The notes under the pieces were generated by a model. The model had not been told where the DNA came from and did not search any database. It worked only from the letters and a program-made list of their open reading frames with translations. From Gammaproteobacteria bacterium (GTDB lineage Bacteria > Pseudomonadota > Gammaproteobacteria > Pseudomonadales > Azotimanducaceae): a stretch of 36,565 nt of DNA. Location of the stretch: the NCBI GenBank assembly GCA_002708765.1, contig PAPD01000009.1:17019-53583 (forward strand), given 5' to 3'. Positions 30,401 through 36,565 of the stretch are shown one piece after another; position 1 is the first letter of the stretch, and each line of letters starts with the position of its first letter. Position numbers and translations under genes: made by a program.

Positions 30401-31554
30401 GCATCTTTTGTAGGCGGCTCGCCTGGACGCATCATTCGATATATTTCGACTAACGCTTCAAGTCTATTATTTGTGGAATCAACATTTATAGTATCTGAAA
30501 TAAAAGACCCGCAATCGAGATCGTTTGTATATATCGTCTCAAATGAGGATATACCCAAATCCGAAATTTTATCTAATATTTCCTCGGTAATTACAGTGTT
30601 ACAAGGAATTACTACTTCACCTGTATCTGTATCAATCTGATCTTTGGCCAAAACATGGCCACACACATACGATGACGGACAATCTAGGCGGACCAGTCCT
30701 GCTTTTTCCATTTCACGGATATGTCTAGCAGTTATTCTGCTACCCTCTTCGATTATAGGAACGCCTTTTTTATCGCAAATATCAAACTGAGCTGTCTCAC
30801 CTCGAAGCCTCCCAGCAATTAACTCCAAAGCATAGGATTCATCCGTAACTTCAAAATTATCCGTATCAAAAAATGTTTCTAGTATCTCCTGGGCAGACAA
30901 TCCTAAAGCTCTCAAAAGAATCGTAGCAGGAAGTTTTCTGCGTCTATCTATGCGCGCGTATAAGTTGTCCTTCGGATCAAATTCAAAATCTAGCCACGAA
31001 CCTCGCATCGGTATCACTCTTGCTGAATAGAGCAATTTCCCGGACGAGTGCGTTTTGCCTTTGTCATGATCAAAAAAGACCCCTGGGGAACGATGTAATT
31101 GGGACACTACGACTCGCTCAATTCCATTTATAACAAAAGTTCCGTTATCAGTCATAAGAGGAATTTCGCCCATATATACTTCTTGCTCTTTTATGTCTTT
31201 TATTTCTTTATTTGAAGATTCCTTATCATAAATGACCAATCGGACCTTAACTCGCAAAGGAACCGCATATGTTACGCTGCGAAGTTGACATTCTTTAACA
31301 TTAAAAGGAGGTTTACCTAAGCGGTAACTGACATATTCCAAAGATGCATTTCCAGAATAGCTAACTATTGGAAACACCGATTGGAATGCTGCATGAAGCC
31401 CTTTATTCTTTCTTTCTGACGGGTCGATATTATCCTGGACAAATTCTTTGTAAGACTCTACCTGGATTGCCAACAAATAAGGTATAGAAATTACTTGAGG
31501 GAGTTTTCCAAAATCTTTACGAATGCGTTTCTTTTCAGTATAAGAATAGGCCAT
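27484..31554 (-). CDS. rpoB: DNA-directed RNA polymerase subunit beta
   Basis: 1356 residues (E. coli 1342) when started at ATG 31552-31554, 5 bases after GGAGG and giving the family start [17 protein letters not shown]; a TTG one codon earlier is a poorer choice. The rifampicin pocket (about 29940-30035; [20 protein letters not shown]) is wild type at the usual resistance positions. The C-terminal clamp contacts ([20 protein letters not shown]) are intact. A 6-bp stem at 31583-31599 lies in the gap after rplL, where E. coli has an attenuator, but without a U-tract. Confidence 0.98.
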   Translation of the reverse strand: MAYSYTEKKRIRKDFGKLPQVISIPYLLAIQVESYKEFVQDNIDPSERKNKGLHAAFQSVFPIVSYSGNASLEYVSYRLGKPPFNVKECQLRSVTYAVPLRVKVRLVIYDKESSNKEIKDIKEQEVYMGEIPLMTDNGTFVINGIERVVVSQLHRSPGVFFDHDKGKTHSSGKLLYSARVIPMRGSWLDFEFDPKDNLYARIDRRRKLPATILLRALGLSAQEILETFFDTDNFEVTDESYALELIAGRLRGETAQFDICDKKGVPIIEEGSRITARHIREMEKAGLVRLDCPSSYVCGHVLAKDQIDTDTGEVVIPCNTVITEEILDKISDLGISSFETIYTNDLDCGSFISDTINVDSTNNRLEALVEIYRMMRPGEPPTKDAAENLFTNLFFSSERYDLTAVGRMKFNRRLGRDEELGGAVLSNEDIIDVMKCLINIRNGKDTVDDIDHLGNRRVRSVGEMAENAFRLGLIRVERAVRERLSLAESEGLLPQDLINAKPVAAAVKEYFGSAQLSQFMDQNNPLSEVTHKRRVSALGPGGLTRERAGFEVRDVHPTHYGRVCPIETPEGPNIGLINSLAAYARTNSYGFLESPYRKVVGGKVTEEIEYLSAIIESDYVIAQASSDLDDSGKLVEDLVDVRHQGEFTKMPRESVNFMDVSPQQVVSVAASLIPFLEHDDANRALMGSNMQRQAVPTLKAEKPLVGTGMERTVARDSGVCVVANRGGIVETVDAGRIVIRVNDKETQSGEAGVDIYNLTKYTRSNQNTCINQKPLVRAGDQVASQDILADGPSVDIGELALGQNIRIAFMTWNGYNFEDSILISEKVVKEDRFTTIHIQELTCIARDTKLGSEEITSDIPNVGENALSKLDESGIVYIGAEVDPGDILVGKVTPKGETQLTPEEKLLRAIFGEKASDVKDTSLRVPSSYKGTVIDVQVFTRDGIAKDDRALDIERAALDEVRKNIDEEYRIVETATLERLSGSLRNKKIIVAPGLKKGDLLSSEYIESCELNDLFKIRMEDEKLNELLERAEQRLKERRQELDERFEESKRKLESGDDLAPGVLKIVKVYLAVKRRIQPGDKMAGRHGNKGVISVIKPVEDMPFDDDGEPVDIVLNPLGVPKRMNVGQILETHLGWAAHGLGKKIGEMLDNQKEVMEIREFLETIYNQSGRKEDLKAFKDKDVLEMAENLREGVPMATNVFDGATEQEIKKMLDLAGLPTNGQCVLYDGRSGEKFDRPVTVGYMYMLKLNHLVDDKMHARSTGSYSLVTQQPLGGKAQFGGQRFGEMEVWALEAYGAAYTLQEMLTVKSDDVHGRTRMYKNIVDGDHKMEPGMPESFNVLVKEIRSLGIDIELENE

Positions 31555-31642
31555 CAATGCCTCCAGCTAATTTAGGAATGTATTTTCTATGAGAGAAAAG
31601 CTATTGATACAATATGCTCTTCCAAAGCGTCGAACACGGATT

Positions 31643-32026
31643 CTATTTCAATTCCACCGATGCTCCTGCTTCCTCTAGCTGTTTTTTCATATCCTCGGCA
31701 TCACTCTTTGATACTCCTTCTTTTATGGAAGAAGGCGCCTCATCAACCAACGCTTTAGCTTCCTTCAAACCTAAACCGGTCAAAGATCGTACAACCTTGA
31801 TCGTATTAACCTTCTTTTCACCTGCAGAGGCAAGAACTACTTCGAATTCATCTTTTTCTTCAGCTCCTCCTTCATCAGCTCCAGCAGCCCCTGCCACCGG
31901 ACCAGCTGCGACAGCAGCCGCAGCCGACACGCCAAATTTTTCTTCCATTGCTTCAACAAGCTCTACAACTTCCATTACACTCATTTCTGCAACAGCATTT
32001 AAAATATCATCTTTGGACAATGACAT
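31643..32026 (-). CDS. rplL: 50S ribosomal protein L7/L12 (bL12)
   Basis: 127 residues (E. coli 121). It has an N-terminal dimerisation domain that binds L10 ([20 protein letters not shown]), an Ala/Gly-rich hinge (about residues 34-55) longer than in E. coli, and a C-terminal domain that recruits translation GTPases ([17 protein letters not shown]-like, [20 protein letters not shown]). It lies 23 bases after rplJ, under L10-leader control by analogy. Confidence 0.97.
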   Translation of the reverse strand: MSLSKDDILNAVAEMSVMEVVELVEAMEEKFGVSAAAAVAAGPVAGAAGADEGGAEEKDEFEVVLASAGEKKVNTIKVVRSLTGLGLKEAKALVDEAPSSIKEGVSKSDAEDMKKQLEEAGASVELK

Positions 32027-32049
32027 AAGTCCCTTCTCCTCCAGTTAAT

Positions 32050-32580
32050 TTAAGCAGCTTCTCGTTTTTGATCACGCAAAGCAGCAAACACGCGAGTTAC
32101 CTTCGCTGGTACTTCATTAAGAGTTCTCGCTAACTTATTTATAGGCGCGTTCATGACGGACACTAACATTGATAGCGCTTCATCTCTCGTAGGCAGATTC
32201 GCCAATACATCGATTTCATTAGCGTCAAATAGCTTCCCCCCAACCGCGAGCGCTTTAATTTCAAAGGCTTCATTTTCTTTAGCAAAGTCTTTAAAAATTC
32301 GAGCGCCAGCCCCTGGGTCTTCAATTGAAAAAGCTAAGATATTAGGTCCAAGCAGAGCGTCGGAAAGGCACTCAAATTCGGTACCTTCAAAAGCTCGTTT
32401 TGCAAGAGTATTTCTTATAACCCTCACCTGAACACCCTCTTCTCTAGCCTGCTTTCTTAACGCCGTCATTTTTTCTACCGAAACACCTCGGTAATCAGCC
32501 ATTACAGCAGAGAGTGCTTCACCAGCTGTTTTATTGACATCAGCTACGATCGCTTGCTTTTCTTTAAGTCCAATCGGCAC
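32050..32580 (-). CDS. rplJ: 50S ribosomal protein L10 (uL10)
   Basis: 176 residues (E. coli 165). It starts with GTG (32578-32580), with AAGGAG 9 bases upstream. The N-terminal domain that binds 23S rRNA with L11 is typical ([40 protein letters not shown]), and the C-terminal helix that carries L12 dimers is present. Together with L12 it is the regulator expected to bind the leader at 32581-32770. Confidence 0.97.
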   Translation of the reverse strand: MPIGLKEKQAIVADVNKTAGEALSAVMADYRGVSVEKMTALRKQAREEGVQVRVIRNTLAKRAFEGTEFECLSDALLGPNILAFSIEDPGAGARIFKDFAKENEAFEIKALAVGGKLFDANEIDVLANLPTRDEALSMLVSVMNAPINKLARTLNEVPAKVTRVFAALRDQKREAA

Positions 32581-32770
32581 GACTCCGCACTCCTTGACCC
32601 GTTAATTTACCTGCATTAAAAGAAGCTATTTCTTTTAAGCAGAGTTCTTCACGGCAAAAGATTCAATATTTCGAATCGGGTTCACCGCCTGCGCAGGAAC
32701 TTTAACCTCTAAAGAGGACCTGCGGTCTTTGACGAGCCCAAACGTCGTTTGGTACCCCAAAGTTCTAAGA
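32581..32770 (-). promoter_or_regulatory. L10 leader (rplJL autoregulatory mRNA element)
   Basis: This 190-base gap contains the recognisable L10-leader core. CGCAGG (32719-32724) pairs with CCTGCG (32692-32697) and encloses a small CCTC/GAGG hairpin (32706-32717); the conserved CGCAGGCGGTGAACC follows. In E. coli this structure binds L10-(L12)4 and represses translation of rplJ and rplL. A long stem lies nearer rplJ (32612-32641: nine perfect pairs TTAAAAGAA/TTCTTTTAA plus three more after an A bulge), with no U-tract. Confidence 0.82.
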
Positions 32771-33466
32771 TCAGATATTTAAGGATGACTGATCTATTGG
32801 TAATCCTGCTCCCATAGTTGTAGATAAAACAATCTTTTTAAGATAAGTACCTTTAGAAGATACCGGCTTAGATTTTTTTAAGTCTACAACCAGGGCCTCC
32901 AAGTTTTCTTTAATAGCTCCTGAATTAAAACCGACCTTACCTACTCCTCCATGAACAATACCATTCTTATCTGCTCGATACATAACTTGACCAGCTTTGG
33001 CATTGTTTACTGCTTCAGCAACATCCTGAGTAACCGTACCCAATCGAGGGTTAGGCATCAAACCTCTTGGTCCAAGTATCTGTCCCAATTGCCCTACAAT
33101 TCGCATACTATCTGGAGTCGCAATAACTACATCAAAATCTAAAGTGCCATTTTTAATCGATTCAGCAAGGTCTTCCATTCCCACTAGGTCAGCGCCAGCT
33201 TCCGTTGCCTCATTTGCTTTTTCCCCTTGCGCAAAGACTGCAATTCTTACCTGTTTCCCGGTTCCATTAGGTAACACAGTAGATCCACGAACAACCTGAT
33301 CCGATTTTTTGGGATCTACTCCAAGATTTATGCTTACATCGAAAGACTCTTTAAATTTTTTAGAGGAAAATTCCGTCAAAAGATCTACAGCTTCGTCAAC
33401 AGAATAATATTTCCCTACTACCAATTTTTCTTCAAAGGCCTTAGCTCTCTTGCTTAACTTTTTCAT
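32771..33466 (-). CDS. rplA: 50S ribosomal protein L1 (uL1)
   Basis: 231 residues (E. coli 234). L1 forms the mobile stalk that moves E-site tRNA and represses its own operon in E. coli. It has the N-terminal domain ([20 protein letters not shown]), domain II ([20 protein letters not shown]) and the signature [17 protein letters not shown]. Its ATG overlaps the rplK TGA (ATGA), so the two are translationally coupled. It ends in TGA at the normal family end. Confidence 0.97.
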   Translation of the reverse strand: MKKLSKRAKAFEEKLVVGKYYSVDEAVDLLTEFSSKKFKESFDVSINLGVDPKKSDQVVRGSTVLPNGTGKQVRIAVFAQGEKANEATEAGADLVGMEDLAESIKNGTLDFDVVIATPDSMRIVGQLGQILGPRGLMPNPRLGTVTQDVAEAVNNAKAGQVMYRADKNGIVHGGVGKVGFNSGAIKENLEALVVDLKKSKPVSSKGTYLKKIVLSTTMGAGLPIDQSSLNI

Positions 33467-33900
33467 CAGACAACACCTTCGGTTTCTATCCCAGCAGCCC
33501 TAGCGCTGCCCGCTATAGTCCGAACAGCCGCATCCATGTTTTTTGCCGTTAAATCAGGCATTTTTGTCTTTGCAATCTCCTCAAGCTGCTTCCTATTAAC
33601 TGAACCAACCTTATTAACGTGAGGTTCTGCACTCCCCTTTTCTATATTTGCAGCTTTTTTAAGCAAAATGGATGCTGGCGGTGTTTTTTTAATAAACGTA
33701 AAACTCTTATCACTAAAAACTGTAATAACCACGGGTATGGGCATACCAGGTTCCATGGACTGTGTCTCGGCATTAAAAGCCTTACAGAACTCCATAATGT
33801 TCACACCATGCTGGCCCAACGCTGGGCCAACAGGTGGGCTCGGATTGGCTTGTCCCGCAGGCACTTGCAGTTTTATATAAGAATCAATTGTCTTCGCCAC
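33466..33900 (-). CDS. rplK: 50S ribosomal protein L11 (uL11)
   Basis: 144 residues (E. coli 142). It starts with GTG (33898-33900), with AAGGAGA just upstream. The N-terminal domain that binds the GTPase-associated centre ([20 protein letters not shown]) and the proline-rich hinge are intact. L11 is needed for RelA activation and is the thiostrepton site. The leader between nusG and rplK contains a 7-bp hairpin (33923-33940, GTGCAAT/ATTGCAC), where E. coli has the L1 repression site; I cannot show that this one binds L1. Confidence 0.97.
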   Translation of the reverse strand: MAKTIDSYIKLQVPAGQANPSPPVGPALGQHGVNIMEFCKAFNAETQSMEPGMPIPVVITVFSDKSFTFIKKTPPASILLKKAANIEKGSAEPHVNKVGSVNRKQLEEIAKTKMPDLTAKNMDAAVRTIAGSARAAGIETEGVV

Positions 33901-33999
33901 TATACTCTCCTTGGGTTCGAACGTGCAATTGAAATTGCACTCCCCTCTTATTTTCTATGCGTCACAAAAAAATATATCGCAATCTTAGCGCTTAATTAC

Positions 34000-34533
34000 C
34001 TATCCTTTTTCAACTTGGCCAAAATCTAGCTCCACCGGAGTCGATCTCCCAAATATAGTAACGGCCACATGTAGACGGTTTTTTTCATAATTAACTTCTT
34101 CTACGACACCATTAAAATCATTAAAAGGACCATCGATAACTCTCACCAGTTCACCTGGCTCAAATACTGTCTTAGGCGTAGCCTGCTCAGTTCCAACTTG
34201 AACCCTTCGAAGTATTGCTGCAGCTTCGGTTTCGCTTATTGGAGCGGGCTCATCTGCCTTACCCCCTATAAAACCCATAACTCGAGGCGTTTCCTTAACC
34301 AAGTGCCAAGTATCCTCATCTAATTCCATCTCAACTAGAACATAACCAGGGAAAAATTTACGCTCACTCCGTCGCTTCTTTCCTGCTCGCATTTCCACTA
34401 CTTCCTCTGCAGGAACTAGAATCTCACCGAACTTTTCTGCAAATCCAGAAAGGTCAACTCGTTCTTTTAAGACCCGCATCACTTGCTTCTCATAGCCGGA
34501 GTATGCATGAACCACATACCAACGTTTAGTCAA
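34000..34533 (-). CDS. nusG: transcription termination/antitermination factor NusG
   Basis: 177 residues (E. coli 181). The NGN domain that binds the polymerase clamp ([43 protein letters not shown]) and the C-terminal KOW domain that binds Rho or S10 ([19 protein letters not shown]) are present. The start is TTG (34531-34533) with AGGAG 6 bases upstream; the peptide before KRWYVV is a few residues shorter than in E. coli. It lies 9 bases after secE. Confidence 0.97.
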   Translation of the reverse strand: MTKRWYVVHAYSGYEKQVMRVLKERVDLSGFAEKFGEILVPAEEVVEMRAGKKRRSERKFFPGYVLVEMELDEDTWHLVKETPRVMGFIGGKADEPAPISETEAAAILRRVQVGTEQATPKTVFEPGELVRVIDGPFNDFNGVVEEVNYEKNRLHVAVTIFGRSTPVELDFGQVEKG

Positions 34534-34542
34534 AATATTCTC

Positions 34543-34908
34543 CTAACCAATAGTGCCCGAAACACCCCAACTTAAAAGCGAATCCAATACCCACAGAATG
34601 AGTCCCACAAAAATCACTACCCCCACAACCATCAATGTTGTCTGGCCTGTTTCCTGAGAATTGGGCCATACTACTTTCCTTAACTCTATTCGAGCCTCTT
34701 TTGCTAAATTCCAAGCATAGCCACCTTTTTCAGTACTAAGAACAATCAAAACACACAACAGAAAAAGTACAGCACCAGCCAGCACTCTATAAAACGGCTC
34801 TATGCTTGAATAATAGGAGTTAGCATATATACCCCCTAGCATAACCGAGAGCGCTATAATCCACTTAGCGACATCGAGGTTTATTTTCCCTTCCACTTTA
34901 CTATTCAT
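34543..34908 (-). CDS. secE: preprotein translocase subunit SecE
   Basis: 121 residues (E. coli 127), the three-membrane-segment form of gammaproteobacteria. Two hydrophobic segments occupy about residues 14-60, then the conserved amphipathic region EARIELRKVVWPNSQETGQTT and the essential third membrane helix (VVGVVIFVGLILWVLDSLL). SecE clamps SecY. It lies between tRNA-Trp and nusG as in E. coli. Confidence 0.96.
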   Translation of the reverse strand: MNSKVEGKINLDVAKWIIALSVMLGGIYANSYYSSIEPFYRVLAGAVLFLLCVLIVLSTEKGGYAWNLAKEARIELRKVVWPNSQETGQTTLMVVGVVIFVGLILWVLDSLLSWGVSGTIG

Positions 34909-34930
34909 TGATGCCCTTCTGATAAAGCAC

Positions 34931-35006
34931 TGGCAGGCCAGGAGGGAATCGAACCCCCAACCTGCGGTTTTGGAGACCGCCGCTCTGCCAATTGAGCTAC
35001 TGGCCT
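34931..35006 (-). tRNA. tRNA-Trp (anticodon CCA)
   Basis: 76 bases with encoded CCA. Acceptor AGGCCAG pairs with CTGGCCT; D-stem GCTC/GAGC; anticodon loop CTCCAAA; T-arm with GGTTCGATTC-type loop. Position 24 is G, so it is not the Hirsh-type (G24A) UGA suppressor, which matters for the TGA in rplO. It lies between tuf and secE. Confidence 0.97.
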
Positions 35007-35016
35007 ATCACGGCAA

Positions 35017-36210
35017 TTATTCCGAGATCTTTGTTACAACCCCAGCACCGACTGTTCTGCCACCTTCCCGTATCGCAAATCGCTGGCCTTCTTCCATAGC
35101 TATAGGCGCAATTAATTCAACCGCCATAGTTACGTCATCACCCGGCATAACCATTTCAGTTCCTTCAGGTAACTCGCAGCTGCCGGTGACATCAGTCGTT
35201 TCAAAAAAGAACTGAGGCTTATAGCCCTTGAAGAAAGGCGTATGTCTGCCACCTTCATCTTTTGAAAGAACATAAACTTGACCTTCAAATTTCGTATGAG
35301 GCGTTATTGAACCGGGTATCGCTAACACCTGCCCTCTTTCAACCTCTTCTCGCTTGGTCCCACGTAAAAGAACCCCGACATTCTCACCTGCACGACCCTC
35401 GTCAAGAAGCTTTCGGAACATCTCCACGCCCGTACAAGTCGTCGTAGTGGTTTCCTTGATACCCACAATCTCTATCTCATCACCAACAGTTATAATTCCT
35501 CTACCAATCCTTCCAGTAACAACCGTTCCTCGTCCAGAAATAGAAAAAACATCTTCTATCGGCATTAGAAACGGTTGATCAATAGCTCGTTCTGGCTCAG
35601 GAATATACGAATCAAGAGTCTCCACCAATTTCTGAATAGCAGGCGCACCAATATCCGACGCATCTCCCTCAAGGGCTTTCAAGGCACTTCCTATGATTAT
35701 CGGAGTATCGTCGCCAGGAAATTCATATTGATCCAGTAATTCTCGAACCTCCATCTCTACTAACTCAACCAACTCCTCATCATCAACCATATCCGCTTTA
35801 TTCAAAAAAACTACAATGTATGGAACACCGACCTGTTTTGACAAAAGGATATGCTCTCGAGTCTGAGGCATGGGGCCATCTGCAGCGGAAACCACCAAAA
35901 TAGCTCCATCCATCTGCGCCGCTCCCGTTATCATGTTCTTCACATAGTCAGCATGCCCTGGACAGTCAACATGCGCATAGTGTCTCGCCGGCGAATCATA
36001 TTCCACATGAGAAGTCGCAATAGTAATGCCCCTTTCTCGCTCTTCAGGCGCATTATCTATCTGATCAAAAGCCTGGAACTCGCCTCCACCATAGGCCTCT
36101 GCACATACCTTGGTAATCGCAGCAGTTAGAGTCGTCTTCCCATGATCAACGTGACCAATTGTTCCTACGTTTACGTGCGGTTTCGTCCGCTCAAACTTTT
36201 CTTTGGACAT
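35017..36210 (-). CDS. tuf: elongation factor Tu
   Basis: 397-residue GTPase (E. coli 394) that delivers aminoacyl-tRNA. G1 GHVDHGKT (residues 19-26), switch [21 protein letters not shown] and [10 protein letters not shown] are intact, as are domains II and III up to [20 protein letters not shown] ribosome site precedes the ATG. It follows tRNA-Thr and precedes tRNA-Trp, the tufB position of E. coli. No second copy occurs after fusA in this window, so this may be the only tuf gene. Confidence 0.98.
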   Translation of the reverse strand: MSKEKFERTKPHVNVGTIGHVDHGKTTLTAAITKVCAEAYGGGEFQAFDQIDNAPEERERGITIATSHVEYDSPARHYAHVDCPGHADYVKNMITGAAQMDGAILVVSAADGPMPQTREHILLSKQVGVPYIVVFLNKADMVDDEELVELVEMEVRELLDQYEFPGDDTPIIIGSALKALEGDASDIGAPAIQKLVETLDSYIPEPERAIDQPFLMPIEDVFSISGRGTVVTGRIGRGIITVGDEIEIVGIKETTTTTCTGVEMFRKLLDEGRAGENVGVLLRGTKREEVERGQVLAIPGSITPHTKFEGQVYVLSKDEGGRHTPFFKGYKPQFFFETTDVTGSCELPEGTEMVMPGDDVTMAVELIAPIAMEEGQRFAIREGGRTVGAGVVTKISE

Positions 36211-36275
36211 TGAGGCCCTCTCCTTTAAATTGACACATACATTTAATAATTAAACTCACATATACCGATTAACGA

Positions 36276-36351
<76 letters not shown>

Positions 36352-36436
36352 TTTAATCCCGTTCTCGCTGCTACTTAAAATTCTCTTCACGTTGATTACC
36401 TAATTAATCCTATACCCAATACTATTTAATACTTAT

Positions 36437-36510
<74 letters not shown>

Positions 36511-36565
36511 CTAGTTTATATCGTACATTTACAATCAATATTTGATTGAAATACCCGATTCATCC

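Noticed and set aside
31583-31599. Attenuator between rplL and rpoB
   Set aside because: A 6-bp AT-rich stem exists, but no U-tract follows, so it is not callable as a terminator.

Overview
This window is a core chromosomal segment of a gammaproteobacterium with moderate GC (about 33-47% in lines I counted by hand). The protein sequences are close to E. coli and Pseudomonas homologues along their whole length. The right-hand order tRNA-Gly, tRNA-Thr, tuf, tRNA-Trp, secE, nusG, and the left-hand order uvrA, MFS transporter, ssb beside the ribosomal cluster, are both gammaproteobacterial, the second being the Pseudomonas-type arrangement. I cannot name the genus; a marine or host-associated lineage is only a guess from the AT-leaning composition.

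Layout. Everything except uvrA is on the minus strand, so transcription runs from the right edge to the left. From the right: tRNA-Gly(TCC), tRNA-Thr(GGT), tuf, tRNA-Trp(CCA), secE, nusG; then rplK, rplA, the L10 leader, rplJ, rplL, rpoB, rpoC; then the str group rpsL, rpsG, fusA; then, after a 355-base leader/promoter gap, the S10 group (rpsJ, rplC, rplD, rplW, rplB, rpsS, rplV, rpsC, rplP, rpmC, rpsQ), the spc group (rplN, rplX, rplE, rpsN, rpsH, rplF, rplR, rpsE, rpmD, rplO, secY, rpmJ) and the alpha group (rpsM, rpsK, rpsD, rpoA, rplQ). Left of rplQ lie an alanine/serine-glyoxylate-type aminotransferase, uvrA (the only + gene, convergent with the aminotransferase), an MFS transporter divergent from uvrA, ssb, and the 5' end of proA.

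How it works together. The window supplies transcription (rpoA, rpoB, rpoC, nusG), translation (29 ribosomal proteins, EF-Tu, EF-G, three tRNAs) and the SecYE channel. Regulatory sequence is visible in three places: a recognisable L10 leader before rplJ, a promoter with a GC-rich discriminator before rpsL, and a similar promoter followed by a roughly 180-nt multi-hairpin leader before rpsJ.

The stand-out anomaly is in rplO. The full-length L15 reading frame (144 codons plus stop, the E. coli length) carries one in-frame TGA at codon 44, exactly where E. coli and Pseudomonas L15 have a conserved glycine. TGA is an ordinary stop in at least seven neighbouring genes, so this is a nonsense mutation, a base-call error, or local recoding/re-initiation, and not a genome-wide code change. 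Lesser points are TTG starts on nusG, rpoC and fusA, the absence of tuf after fusA, a five-codon ORF overlapping the uvrA start, and a 14-bp perfect palindrome between the MFS gene and uvrA. I see no mobile element, CRISPR array, prophage or accessory defence system.
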